Under the pieces are notes generated by a model. The model was given only the letters and a program-made list of their open reading frames with translations, was not told the DNA's origin and did no database searches. A program made the translations under genes and the position numbers. Below, piece by piece: positions 37,196-45,607 of a stretch of DNA of 64,000 nt (its first letter is position 1; each line of letters opens with the position of its first letter). Origin of the DNA: Pantoea sp. BAV 3049 (GTDB lineage Bacteria > Pseudomonadota > Gammaproteobacteria > Enterobacterales > Enterobacteriaceae); NCBI RefSeq assembly GCF_009765445.1, contig NZ_WHOY01000031.1, forward strand, positions 2,932,405 to 2,996,404, in the 5' to 3' direction.

Positions 37196-37753
37196 TCAGC
37201 GGATTTTCAGCCCGGGGATCATTCTTCTGAGTGTAGGATCCTTCAGCGCATAGTGGTGAAACAGCGCCACCAGCGCATGGCCACCGGCAAGGACAATAAT
37301 CCCCCAGGCATTGTAGTAATGCAGGGTTCCCAGCAAATGGCGCAGAGAGCCATCAACATAAATCAGATCGGACATGTCGCCGAATCCAAAAAAGGCAAAC
37401 TCTTCGCCCTGCGCCCAGCGGAACAGGAAACCGAGCACCACCTGCGCAATCAGCATCAGATAAAGCAGCCCGTGTACCGCTTTTGCCCCAATGTGCAACG
37501 CGCGTGAAGGCGTCGCCGGAGGCAGACGACGGCCTTTACTGACCCGCCAGACAATGCGCGCAATCATCAGCACTGCCAGCAGAATGCCGAAGGAGATATG
37601 CCAGGACTGCAGGCTGTGACGAAGTGGCGTGCCACGCTCCAGTCGTGACCAGACCTGAAAACTGGCAAAGAGAAAAATTACGTCGAGCGCGGTCAGCCAG
37701 TGCAGCGTGATGGATAAGCGATCGTAGTGCGACGAAGTGGAAGTCTGGCGCAT
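37196..37753 (-). CDS. Cytochrome b561-family protein
   Basis: 185 residues, four membrane helices. Histidines that can ligate two hemes are visible in LHWLTAL, SWHISFG, KAVHGLLY and GGHALVALFHHY. It moves electrons between quinol and periplasmic acceptors, for example superoxide. It is upstream of the sigma/anti-sigma pair on the same strand. A start codon ATG at 37753 is preceded by GGGGAAC. A catalase-type partner gene known from similar clusters is not present. Confidence 0.85.
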   Translation of the reverse strand: MRQTSTSSHYDRLSITLHWLTALDVIFLFASFQVWSRLERGTPLRHSLQSWHISFGILLAVLMIARIVWRVSKGRRLPPATPSRALHIGAKAVHGLLYLMLIAQVVLGFLFRWAQGEEFAFFGFGDMSDLIYVDGSLRHLLGTLHYYNAWGIIVLAGGHALVALFHHYALKDPTLRRMIPGLKIR

Positions 37754-37834
37754 GGTAGCGTTCCCCTGAGTGATTTACAGAGTGAACAGTTCAGAACGGG
37801 ATTTTATTCAGTTTATTTTGAAAAAAAGAAGGGA

Positions 37835-37868
37835 GAGATAAAGAACGGGCCACCCTACGGCGGCCCGT
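37835..37868 (-). terminator. Candidate terminator after cytochrome b561/ybhQ boundary
   Basis: Stem ACGGGCC / GGCCCGT with a 10-base loop, followed on the minus strand by TCTTTATCTC. It lies just after the ybhQ stop and upstream of the cytochrome b561 gene. Confidence 0.45.
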
Positions 37869-37874
37869 AGTGCA

Positions 37875-38264
37875 TCAGCGGTGACGCTGGCGAGCGCGAA
37901 CAGGCTCTTTAGCCAGCAGAGAGACCACGGCGGGTCCGGTCAGCATCAGCACACCTACAACACCCAGTAGCAGGTTGTTGTGGATCACGCGGGACAAAAG
38001 ATACAGCACCAGCATGGCGGCCCCAAAATAATACGTGGTGGTGACATCTTCCAGGAAGTCGCCAACACGACGTAAACGAGGGCTGCGTTGAGTCATCAGC
38101 ATCGCGGCAAATACGCTGGCATACATCGCCAGAAATACCGTACTGACCTGCAGCAGTGTCTGGTGCTTCCATCCCCACACCAGTCCGGCAATCAGCAGGA
38201 GGTGCAGCGTGATATGTACACAGGTTTGTCCGGTGACAATCTGAATACGATTAGACCATTTCAT
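37875..38264 (-). CDS. ybhQ: YbhQ, inner-membrane protein
   Basis: 129 residues from the ATG of MKWSNRIQIVTGQ; upstream codons have no ribosome site. Four hydrophobic segments; the family segments TTTYYFGAAMLVLYLLSRV and GPAVVSLLAKEPV match E. coli YbhQ. The gene is divergent from ybhP and function is unknown. The C-terminal end is basic (RARQRHR). Confidence 0.88.
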   Translation of the reverse strand: MKWSNRIQIVTGQTCVHITLHLLLIAGLVWGWKHQTLLQVSTVFLAMYASVFAAMLMTQRSPRLRRVGDFLEDVTTTYYFGAAMLVLYLLSRVIHNNLLLGVVGVLMLTGPAVVSLLAKEPVRARQRHR

Positions 38265-38447
38265 TGTTTTCTCCTGGCAGACCCAACAGAGGTCGCCCAG
38301 CCTTGTTACCACAGTAGCGTGATAACGAATTTCCTCAGACTAACGTAGTTTTCGGATAATGCCGCAAAGATCGCGGCTTGTCGGCACTCTTTTGTGACAA
38401 AGACTACACTTTATTCTTTGTCTGTCGAAAAGGAGAGCGCGCACAGT

Positions 38448-39209
38448 ATGTCACAAAACGCGCAAGGATTTTCATTAAAAGTCCTGACGATCAATACACA
38501 CATGGGTTTTAACGCTTTTAACCGACGTTTTATTCTGCCTGAACTGCGTGATGCCGTCAGGGCCACCTCAGCGGATATCGTCTTTCTCCAGGAGGTGATG
38601 GGTGCCCACGCGGTCCACAAATTGCAGGTGGAAAACTGGCCCGACACGCCTCATTACGAATTTCTTGCTGACACGATGTGGAATGATTTCGCCTATGGTC
38701 GCAATGCGGTCTACCCGGAAGGCGACCACGGCAACGCCGTCCTGTCCCGTTTTCCCATTGTGGAGTATGAGAACCGGGACATTTCAGTGCAGGGCACGGA
38801 AAAACGTGGCCTGCTGCACTGTAAGGTGACCATTCCCCATACTCAAACCACGCTGCATGCAATCTGCGTACATCTGGGGCTGCGTGACGCCCATCGCGCG
38901 GCACAACTGACAATGCTTTGCGAACTGATTAACAGCCTGCCTGAAAACGCGCCGGTGGTGGTGGCGGGTGATTTCAACGACTGGCAGCAAAAAGCCAACG
39001 CGATCTTGAAACGGGGAGCCGGAATGGAAGAAGTTTTCAGCCGCAAGTCCGGTCGCCCGGCGCGTACCTTCCCTGCCCGCTTTCCCCTGCTGCGGCTTGA
39101 CCGCATCTATGTTCGTAACGCCGGGATCAGCCACCCGCAGACCATTCCTCTGCGCCCCTGGTCACACCTGTCCGATCACGCGCCACTGGCGGTGGAGATT
39201 CACCTATGA
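38448..39209 (+). CDS. ybhP: YbhP, endonuclease/exonuclease/phosphatase-family protein
   Basis: 253 residues from the ATG of MSQNAQGFS, as in E. coli. EEP fold: LQEVMGAH gives the catalytic Glu, VAGDFNDW the metal-binding Asp/Asn, LSDHAPL the closing Asp-His. No signal peptide. The following clsB begins 4 bases before its stop, so the two are coupled; a link to phospholipid metabolism is likely but the substrate is unknown. Confidence 0.9.
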   Translation: MSQNAQGFSLKVLTINTHMGFNAFNRRFILPELRDAVRATSADIVFLQEVMGAHAVHKLQVENWPDTPHYEFLADTMWNDFAYGRNAVYPEGDHGNAVLSRFPIVEYENRDISVQGTEKRGLLHCKVTIPHTQTTLHAICVHLGLRDAHRAAQLTMLCELINSLPENAPVVVAGDFNDWQQKANAILKRGAGMEEVFSRKSGRPARTFPARFPLLRLDRIYVRNAGISHPQTIPLRPWSHLSDHAPLAVEIHL

Positions 39210-40447
39210 AAATGGAATGGCGTGACGGTAACCGCCTGCGACTGCTTGCCAACGGAGAGCAGTATTTCCCGCGGGTGTTTGAGGCAATCCGTCGCTCAAA
39301 AGAGACGGTGCTGCTGGAGACCTTTATTCTGTTTGAAGATCAGGTGGGAAAACAGTTGCACGCTGTGCTGCTGGAAGCGGCTCAACGTGGCGTGAAAGTG
39401 GAAATGATGCTGGATGGCTACGGCTCCAACGATCTTTCCGACGAGTTTATCAGCACTCTGACTGCTGCTGGCGTGCGTTTCCTTTATTACGATCCCCGCC
39501 CGCTGGTGCTGGGTATGCGAACCAATATCTTTCGCCGCCTGCATCGTAAAACCGTGGTCTGCGACGGGGTGATTGCCTTTGTCGGCGGCATCAATTTTTC
39601 GTCAGAGCATAACTCCAGCTATGGGCCGGAAGCCAAGCAGGATTATGCCGTTGAGGTGCGCGGTCCGATTGTTGATGACATCACCCGCTACGTCCGCCAG
39701 GCGATCAGCAGTCAACAAGTGCCACGTCGCTGGTGGGGTGGCCGATCGCACCGCCCGGCACACAATGCCACGCCGGGCGAAGCACAGGTACTGTTTGTCT
39801 GGCGTGATAACGACGAGCACCGGGACGATATCGAGCAGCACTACATTACGATGCTGCGCGAAGCCAAACAGGAAGTGATCATCGCCAACGCCTACTTCTT
39901 TCCCGGTTACCATCTGCTGCGGGAGATGCGCAGTGCGGCGCAGCGTGGCGTCACGGTGAAGCTGATTGTGCAGGGTGAACCGGATATGCCGATCGTCAAG
40001 GTCGGAGCCGAGTTGCTGTACAACTATCTGGTCGGCGGCGGCGTGGAGATTTATGAATATATCCGTCGTCCACTGCACGCCAAAATCGCGGTGCAGGACA
40101 CTCAATGGTCGACGGTTGGATCCAGCAATCTTGATCCGCTGAGCCTGTCGCTCAACCTGGAAGCCAACCTGATGATCCACGACCGCGCCTTTAATCAGGT
40201 GCTGCGTAACGAGCTGAACCGGTTACTGGCTGAAGAGTGCCAGCGGGTGGAAGAGAGCCAGTTGCCAAAGCAAAACTGGTGGCAGTTATCAAAAAGCGTG
40301 GTGGTGTTTCACTTCCTGCGCCACTTTCCGGCCATTGCTGGCTGGCTGCCCGCTCATACGCCGAAGCTGGCACAGGTGCCGCCGCCGGTGCAGCCTGAAA
40401 TGGAAACCCAGGATCGTGTGGATCCCAAAGAGAGAGTGAAACCCTGA
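39206..40447 (+). CDS. clsB: Cardiolipin synthase B
   Basis: 413 residues with the two HKD phospholipase-D motifs: [18 protein letters not shown] (about 113) and [18 protein letters not shown] (about 291). It makes cardiolipin from phosphatidylglycerol (also from PE and PG together in E. coli paralogues) at the inner membrane. A middle gene of ybhP-clsB-ybhN, with 4-base overlap upstream and 1-base overlap downstream. The last 25 residues are rich in Pro and Gln, as in E. coli. Confidence 0.94.
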   Translation: MKMEWRDGNRLRLLANGEQYFPRVFEAIRRSKETVLLETFILFEDQVGKQLHAVLLEAAQRGVKVEMMLDGYGSNDLSDEFISTLTAAGVRFLYYDPRPLVLGMRTNIFRRLHRKTVVCDGVIAFVGGINFSSEHNSSYGPEAKQDYAVEVRGPIVDDITRYVRQAISSQQVPRRWWGGRSHRPAHNATPGEAQVLFVWRDNDEHRDDIEQHYITMLREAKQEVIIANAYFFPGYHLLREMRSAAQRGVTVKLIVQGEPDMPIVKVGAELLYNYLVGGGVEIYEYIRRPLHAKIAVQDTQWSTVGSSNLDPLSLSLNLEANLMIHDRAFNQVLRNELNRLLAEECQRVEESQLPKQNWWQLSKSVVVFHFLRHFPAIAGWLPAHTPKLAQVPPPVQPEMETQDRVDPKERVKP

Positions 40448-41412
40448 TGGCTGAAGGACATTCCCGCTGGAAGTGGGTGAAGAAAGCCCTCACTTGGCTG
40501 TTTTTTATTGCCGTGATTGTGCTGCTGGTGATTTATGCCCGCAAAGTGAACTGGCATGACGTGATCAACGTGATCGGCAACTATAACCGCGTGGCGATTT
40601 TCGGCTCCGTGGCGCTGGTGGTGGTCAGCTATCTGACTTATGGCGTCTACGACTTGATTGGTCAGGCGTACTGCGGTCATAAACTGCAAAAACGTCAGGT
40701 GATGCTGGTCTCGTTTGTCTGTTACGCCTTCAACCTGACGCTGAGTACATGGGTTGGCGGTGTGGCTATGCGCTACCGGCTCTACTCCCGTCTGGGGCTG
40801 GAGGGCAGCACCATTACGCGGATATTTTCACTGAGTATCGCCACCAACTGGCTGGGCTATGTGCTGGTGTCCGGTGTGGTATTCAGCGCCGGGATGGTAC
40901 CGATACCTGCCGGATGGTTTATCGGCGAGGGAACGCTGCGCACCATTGGCGTGGCGCTGCTCTCCTTCGTAGTAATTTATCTGGCGCTGTGTGCCTTCTC
41001 CAGGCGCCGTCGCTGGACGGTAAAAGGCCACAAACTGGCGCTTCCCTCGTTTCGTATGGCGCTGCTGCAGTTTGCCGTTTCCAGCGCTAACTGGCTGGTG
41101 ATGGGCGCGATTATCTGGCTGCTGCTGGCAGAGAAAGTCGATTATCCGCAGGTGCTGGGAGTGTTGCTGATCAGCAGTATAGCCGGGGTGATTATCCATA
41201 TTCCGGCGGGGATTGGCGTGCTGGAGGCGGTATTTCTGGCGCTGCTGAGCGGCGACCATCTGTCGCACGGCACTATTATCGCTGCCCTGCTGGCTTACCG
41301 GGTGCTCTATTTTATCGCCCCGTTGCTGCTGGCGCTGGTGCTCTATCTGTGGCTGGAGAGTCGGGCCAAAACCCTGAAGCAGAAAAATCAGCGGGAGATG
41401 CAGAAATCTTAA
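40447..41412 (+). CDS. ybhN: YbhN, UPF0104 membrane protein
   Basis: 321 residues, about eight hydrophobic segments, LPG-synthase transmembrane-domain fold (flippase-like part of MprF). Conserved GIGVLEAVFLALL and the early WHDVINVIGNY segments match E. coli YbhN. Probable helper of ClsB in lipid handling, an inference from gene order. The start overlaps the clsB stop by one base (TGATG). Confidence 0.9.
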   Translation: MAEGHSRWKWVKKALTWLFFIAVIVLLVIYARKVNWHDVINVIGNYNRVAIFGSVALVVVSYLTYGVYDLIGQAYCGHKLQKRQVMLVSFVCYAFNLTLSTWVGGVAMRYRLYSRLGLEGSTITRIFSLSIATNWLGYVLVSGVVFSAGMVPIPAGWFIGEGTLRTIGVALLSFVVIYLALCAFSRRRRWTVKGHKLALPSFRMALLQFAVSSANWLVMGAIIWLLLAEKVDYPQVLGVLLISSIAGVIIHIPAGIGVLEAVFLALLSGDHLSHGTIIAALLAYRVLYFIAPLLLALVLYLWLESRAKTLKQKNQREMQKS

Positions 41413-41435
41413 AAAAAGGCGGAATAAATTCCGCC
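41411..41435 (-). terminator. Intrinsic terminator of ybhL (minus strand)
   Basis: Stem GGCGGAAT / ATTCCGCC with a two-base loop, followed on the minus strand by TTTTTTT. It sits at the ybhN stop; for ybhN itself there is no T-tract on the plus strand. Confidence 0.7.
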
Positions 41436-41537
41436 CTATCGATTCGTACCAGTCATTGGCCGGTCGGAACAGGTTCCTCCCCGGCCCTTCGTGCATGCCC
41501 TTGCAGCAGGCAAACTATTCGCCCGCCAGTTCAGCAC

Positions 41538-42248
41538 CTAGCGGCGGTTACCGAAGATACGCAGCAGCATCAGGAACAGATTGATGAAGTCCAGATACAG
41601 CGTCAGCGCGCCCATAATGGAGTATCGACGCAGGTTCTCTTTATCATCAGTATTGATGTTCTCACCGATGTTTTTCAGCTTCTGCGTGTCGTAAGCGGTC
41701 AGGCCCACAAACACCACCACGCCGATATAGGTCACCGCCCACATCAGTGCCGTGCTTTTCAGCCACATGTTAACCAGTGAAGCCAGCACAATACCGATCA
41801 GCGCCATAAACAACATGCTGCCCATGCCGCTCAGGTCACGCCTGGTGGTATAACCCCAGAAGCTCATCGCACCGAACATCCCGCCGGTGACCAGGAAAGT
41901 ACTGGCGATTGAAGAGTAGGTGTAGACCAGGAAAATGCTCGCCATGGTCAGCCCGGTGAGCGCCGAGTAGAGCATAAACAGGCCGGTCGCCGCCGCGCCG
42001 CTGAGTTTATGCACCATGCCTGACAGCACAAAGACCAGACCAAGCTGAACGATGATCAGGCCAAAGAAAGTGATGCGGTTAGCGAAAACCAGCTCCATCA
42101 CCGCCGGTGTGTTAGCGGCAAACCATGAAACAAATGCAGTCAGTAACAGACCACAGGTCATCCAGCCATAGACCTGAGCCATATAGGTCTGCAGCCCGGT
42201 ACCAGCCTGCGAAACAATTGAACCGTTGGAACGTGGATATCGATCCAT
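41538..42248 (-). CDS. ybhL: YbhL, Bax inhibitor-1 family membrane protein
   Basis: 236 residues from ATG 42248, preceded by AAGGGGAG. Seven hydrophobic segments; the BI-1 family pattern appears in YMAQVYGWMTCGLLLTAF and the C-terminal YLDFINLFLMLLRIFGNRR, which includes the conserved Asp. The family conducts Ca2+ or protons; function in bacteria is uncertain. In E. coli the next gene in this direction is in the moa operon, so the prophage sits between ybhL and that region. The longer upstream frame has no ribosome site. Confidence 0.92.
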   Translation of the reverse strand: MDRYPRSNGSIVSQAGTGLQTYMAQVYGWMTCGLLLTAFVSWFAANTPAVMELVFANRITFFGLIIVQLGLVFVLSGMVHKLSGAAATGLFMLYSALTGLTMASIFLVYTYSSIASTFLVTGGMFGAMSFWGYTTRRDLSGMGSMLFMALIGIVLASLVNMWLKSTALMWAVTYIGVVVFVGLTAYDTQKLKNIGENINTDDKENLRRYSIMGALTLYLDFINLFLMLLRIFGNRR

Positions 42249-42494
42249 GATGCTCCCCTTGTAAAGGTTAAATTTAACGTTGGTAGCGATAAGTCTGGCA
42301 CATTCAGGTCTGGTTAAGCCAGCCCTGCAGACCGTTTTTCGCAGGCAGTTAGACTGCGGTTGAAGTCCGGTACGCAAAAATGGTTCAGCCGGAGATAAAG
42401 ATTGGGCGGTTGCTGCCGATAGTCAGAATACAGGGAGACCGCCTGACAGGAAGTTCTATAAACATAGCACCTCCTATGACACCGGGGAATCCTG

Positions 42495-42638
42495 ATGAAC
42501 AGCCAGCCACGCCGCACGCGGAAAATGAGCACCCGCACCCTGATGCTCCTGACCGGAGCGCTTACCATCACTCTTGGTTTCACCGTTACCATTGGTTTGC
42601 TGAGTTGGTATAAAAATGAAAGTGCGGTAATTCTATGA
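42495..42638 (+). CDS. Hypothetical small membrane protein at the prophage boundary
   Basis: 47 residues, ATG with GGGGA eight bases upstream. An N-terminal Arg-rich stretch (PRRTRK) is followed by one membrane helix (LMLLTGALTITLGFTVTIGLL) and a short tail YKNES. GC content is host-like, but its last codons enter the inverted repeat that marks the boundary to AT-rich prophage DNA. The prophage may therefore supply its final codons. Family not recognised. Confidence 0.55.
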   Translation: MNSQPRRTRKMSTRTLMLLTGALTITLGFTVTIGLLSWYKNESAVIL

Positions 42639-42661
42639 TTTTTATATATTTACCGCACTTT
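42619..42661. repeat. 12-base inverted repeat at host-prophage junction (terminator, possible att)
   Basis: AAAGTGCGGTAA (42619-42630) and TTACCGCACTTT (42650-42661) are perfect inverted copies with a 19-base AT-rich loop, followed by TTT. It can act as an intrinsic terminator for the small plus-strand gene. Composition changes here from GC-rich host to AT-rich phage DNA, so the right attachment site is likely at or near this hairpin. Each arm contains AAGTGCGGT, the Pasteurellaceae DNA-uptake word. Confidence 0.6.
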
Positions 42662-42728
42662 TTTCTTGCGAATTAAATAAAAATCCATCTTTCGAATAAT
42701 CTTATATTTCAATACATTAAAAATAGTT

Positions 42729-42781
42729 TTGCAGAATCGTTTTATTTGGTTGTAGTATATCCATACTGTACATCCAACCAG
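42729..42781 (+). promoter_or_regulatory. DinI-like gene promoter with LexA-like box
   Basis: TTGCAG (42729-42734) and TAGTAT (42753-42758) with 18-base spacing form a sigma-70 promoter. CTGT-N8-CCAG (42766-42781) differs by one base from the CTGT-N8-ACAG LexA consensus and would lie over the transcription start. The DinI-like gene would thus be induced by DNA damage. AGGAGCG precedes the ATG. Confidence 0.6.
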
Positions 42782-42799
42782 TAAAATCAGGAGCGCAAA

Positions 42800-43045
42800 A
42801 TGTACGTCGAACTCATCTATGACAAACGGAATGTTGATGGACTGCCGAACGCCAGGTCGCTGATCCTGGCCGAACTGGAGAAGCGGGTTCACCGCATCTT
42901 CCCACAGGCTGATGTGAGGGTTAAACCGATGGCGGGTAACAGCAGCATTCAGACAGACGCCAGCAAGAACGATAAGGCCAAGCTGGCAGCAGTGATTGAA
43001 GAGATGTTTGATGAGGCGGATATGTGGCTGGCAGAGGATGAGTGA
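42800..43045 (+). CDS. DinI-like family protein
   Basis: 81 residues, the length of E. coli DinI. Family features: an N-terminal strand MYVELIYDKR, helix LILAELEKRVHRIFP, strand DVRVKPM, and an acidic helix with EEMFDEADMW. DinI tunes RecA filaments and SOS-dependent cleavage. Prophages often carry such a gene at this end next to the tail fibre. It is the only plus-strand gene here apart from the insert at 49 kb, and has its own SOS promoter. Confidence 0.85.
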   Translation: MYVELIYDKRNVDGLPNARSLILAELEKRVHRIFPQADVRVKPMAGNSSIQTDASKNDKAKLAAVIEEMFDEADMWLAEDE

Positions 43046-43074
43046 CTGGTAGCCCGGCGACCGGGCTTTGTGCT

Positions 43075-44274
43075 CTAACTGGATGGTTCTGCAGCTGCAA
43101 GTGCATCTTTGATAGCGTCAATTGAAGCCAGCGCCCTATCTGGATCAACTATCGCAAGTTCGACCAGACTGAACAACGCCTTGATTGCTTCGGTGTGATA
43201 CGCAGCGGCAGCACCTGATGTGTTGAGATTTTTAAAGTCTTCAATCACCAGGCCGTTTGTAAACTCCCGACGCCCGCCGTTCATGACAGCTATCGGGCAG
43301 TCTTTCTCGATGTCCTGCGCAATCAGGCCAACCTCAGGAACACCATCGAGCTTGTCATAGGTGCAGCCACGCCATGACAGCACGGCCCGCAGCGCGTCAG
43401 GGACTAAAGTGATGTTGGATTTATGCCGCTCATCTGAACCGCTTACCCATGAGCCTGAGGCGGTAGCGTTTCCTGATGCCTGAAGGAAAGTGAAAGATTT
43501 CCCGTTTGCAGAATCCGAGTAAACGTCTATTTTAAACGACCTGGCCGCTGTCGAATCTATGTTACTGTACAGATTGACATTACCGCGTGATGCGCCGTTA
43601 GTTAATACATCAAAAATAAGCAGTTGAGATCGGGAACTATATGCGGATGATGCGTTATTGTTCAGGTAAACCCACCCGTTGATTGTCCCGCCTGACTTGC
43701 CATCAACAGTGTTTAAGCGACCGTCGTTACCTTGTGCCGCCGTACCTGCAGTTGTTCCGTATGTTGCCAGATTAGCCCAGGCGCCATCTTTTGATGTTGC
43801 CCCGGTGCCCCCCTGATTTAATGACAGCGCAGTGGTAAGCCCCTTGAGTTCGGTGATGTCGCTGTTGGCCCCCTTGGCTGCAACGCCGTTCCATGCCGGT
43901 CCGCTGTAAGTGCTGCCATCCGGAAGTTTTACTGTGATGGTGCCAGTGCCACTGAATACCTGCTGCCAGTTCTCTTTGTCGAGGATCATGCCCCTGGTCA
44001 TTGTCGCAACGTCATTCAGTACCTTCTGAGTGATCGCGACCTGCAGCGTGGCCGGAACGGCATACCAGGCTAATTCACTGCTCGTTGGCCCAGTGTAAGC
44101 CGTACCTATGGTAAGTGATGTGTCGGAATCAATATTGAGGACCACCAGCGTATAAGGCACTCCACCGACGATGACGCCAATGAAGTCGCCCGTTTTTAAT
44201 TCAGTTGTGAAGGTTGTACCTGCGCCGGTTACAGTTGCCGACTGGTTGGTGACTGACAGGGTGCCTGCTGACAT
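43075..44274 (-). CDS. Tail fibre protein with S74 intramolecular chaperone
   Basis: 399 residues. N-terminal ~90 residues form a head-of-fibre domain (TGAGTTFTTELKTGDFI), then a Gly/Thr/Asn-rich shaft to about 275 with GGTGATSKDGA. The last 120 residues are a Peptidase_S74 chaperone: GSDERHKSNI holds the catalytic Ser280 and Lys285, then the conserved GLIAQDIE. The chaperone helps trimer folding and cuts itself off at Ser280. The fibre would bind the host surface. It follows the Cor-like gene and a terminator. Confidence 0.8.
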   Translation of the reverse strand: MSAGTLSVTNQSATVTGAGTTFTTELKTGDFIGVIVGGVPYTLVVLNIDSDTSLTIGTAYTGPTSSELAWYAVPATLQVAITQKVLNDVATMTRGMILDKENWQQVFSGTGTITVKLPDGSTYSGPAWNGVAAKGANSDITELKGLTTALSLNQGGTGATSKDGAWANLATYGTTAGTAAQGNDGRLNTVDGKSGGTINGWVYLNNNASSAYSSRSQLLIFDVLTNGASRGNVNLYSNIDSTAARSFKIDVYSDSANGKSFTFLQASGNATASGSWVSGSDERHKSNITLVPDALRAVLSWRGCTYDKLDGVPEVGLIAQDIEKDCPIAVMNGGRREFTNGLVIEDFKNLNTSGAAAAYHTEAIKALFSLVELAIVDPDRALASIDAIKDALAAAEPSS

Positions 44275-44290
44275 TATTTTCTCCGGACGT

Positions 44291-44316
44291 AAAAAACCCG
44301 GCTCGATGGCCGGGTT
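44291..44316 (-). terminator. Late-operon terminator upstream of the tail fibre
   Basis: Stem AACCCGGC / GCCGGGTT with a 6-base loop, followed on the minus strand by TTTTTTAC. It lies between the lipoprotein stop and the tail fibre start. Confidence 0.75.
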
Positions 44317-44334
44317 GTGTTATGCGTAATTAAT

Positions 44335-44559
44335 TTATTTATCACAGGTTGTATGAGTGAATGCTGATTTATTCACCCACTGCCAGTTAAATGGCGGACC
44401 TGCTTTATATTCCGTCTGATTAACAACTTTACGGATGCCATAAATATTCACAGACGTTTCCTGACCACCGACGATGGCCGTTCCCGTACAGACTGGTGCT
44501 GGCAATTTCTGACATGCAGACAACAGGATTGCTGACGTCAGAATTAAGATGAGCTTCAT
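44335..44559 (-). CDS. Cor-like superinfection-exclusion lipoprotein
   Basis: 74 residues from MKLILIL. Signal peptide with lipobox LLSAC gives a lipidated Cys near residue 16, so a lipoprotein of the outer membrane. The mature part has two further Cys (PVCTGTA and TTCDK) and the segment INIYG/ VNIYGIRKVVNQTEY. Length, lipobox and position next to the tail fibre match Cor of phages N15, HK022 and phi80, which blocks the receptor FhuA in lysogens. An upstream in-frame ATG five codons earlier lacks a ribosome site. Receptor here unknown. Confidence 0.6.
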   Translation of the reverse strand: MKLILILTSAILLSACQKLPAPVCTGTAIVGGQETSVNIYGIRKVVNQTEYKAGPPFNWQWVNKSAFTHTTCDK

Positions 44560-44648
44560 AATTGCGTCCATCAATAAGAGATGAACACATTAGATAACCT
44601 GCTGATAAATCATTCAAATCGCCAAATCGATCGAAATGATCGAATTTG

Positions 44649-45296
44649 CTAATCGTACAGAGATGCATCTATTGCTCTGATGCTATTTTTGCTGTTTGTT
44701 ATGCTGCCCTGCGTACCGGTTGGTATCGAAGATGCCAGTACGGAACTGACCTGAGTCGATGCCCCATTATATTGAGCATAAAAACCCTGGACGATAACAA
44801 TGGGTGCCTGCTGATACACGCCGTAAAGATAACCGGCGATATCGGGCATAATCGCCCATTTCCCGGCAATTGACTGATTGATATTTATCCCTGCGCTGTC
44901 ATCGCCTTTTGAACCAATAGTTGTTACATCTCTCAGAACGCGGGTTTCATTCGTCAAAATACACTTACCTGTCGCATCCCACAGAGCTATACCCCATTTT
45001 GGTAATGCAGGAGGGACGACCGAGAATATATATGCCTGCAAATTCACCGCACCGCCGCTGTCATCCATCCGGTGCGCGCTCACGGTTAACTGGTTTGCCC
45101 CATATCCAACGCCGACAAATGCAGGTGCATCAGAGAGAATAAAGGGGATGTTAACAAGTGAAGTATCGACACTCACAGTAGTCGAGGCGCTGCCATTCCC
45201 GGAGGCTGTCACCTTGGTTAGCAGGCTCACTGGCGTTGATTCTGGCGTGATGAATGGACGCCCGTCTGTCGTTGTCAAATAAACACCGTAAGACAT
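44649..45296 (-). CDS. Phage tail tip-associated protein
   Basis: 215 residues beginning MSYGVYLTTTDGRPFITP. Mostly beta-rich with Gly/Ser; a jelly-roll like C-terminal half (LPKWGIALWDATGKCIL). Start overlaps the stop of the preceding gene by one base (TAATG), so translation is coupled. It resembles small proteins found after J in N15-type tails whose function is unknown. The next gene shares the WDAxGK segment, suggesting a duplicated domain. Confidence 0.65.
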   Translation of the reverse strand: MSYGVYLTTTDGRPFITPESTPVSLLTKVTASGNGSASTTVSVDTSLVNIPFILSDAPAFVGVGYGANQLTVSAHRMDDSGGAVNLQAYIFSVVPPALPKWGIALWDATGKCILTNETRVLRDVTTIGSKGDDSAGININQSIAGKWAIMPDIAGYLYGVYQQAPIVIVQGFYAQYNGASTQVSSVLASSIPTGTQGSITNSKNSIRAIDASLYD

Positions 45297-45607
45297 TAAT
45301 CATTCCTCAGATAAACAATAATAAACGCTGCATATGCCATTTCGGTGCCATAGCCAAATGTGCTGGAGCTGGCTGAAGAAACGGTTACCGTTCCTCCGCT
45401 GATGGTGATTGCCCTGCGAGTTTGTGTGTAAGCCGATAGTTTTGGAAGGTAGAGGTAATCCAGTCTGTAGCCAGCAGGAACGGTGAACGACCATGAACCG
45501 CTTACCTGTTCAGCATCCAAGGATATCTGGCCGACCAGCGCGACCGGCACCAGGCCATAGTTATTCGGCTTCCCTGCCGCATCCCACGTTTGCACTCCCC
45601 ACGTCAT
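45296..45607 (-). CDS. Phage tail tip-associated small protein
   Basis: 103 residues, starting MTWGVQTWDAAGKPNN. The WGVQTWDAAGK part matches WGIALWDATGK of the next gene, so the two may be diverged copies. Beta-rich, no membrane segment. It overlaps the J stop by one base (TGATG). Function unknown, likely tail fibre attachment or cap. Confidence 0.65.
   Translation of the reverse strand: MTWGVQTWDAAGKPNNYGLVPVALVGQISLDAEQVSGSWSFTVPAGYRLDYLYLPKLSAYTQTRRAITISGGTVTVSSASSSTFGYGTEMAYAAFIIVYLRND

Noticed and set aside
42619..42661. Recent DNA transfer from Haemophilus
   Set aside because: Only one inverted pair of the 9-base word is present and nothing around it looks Pasteurellaceae-like; the pair is explained equally well as a terminator.
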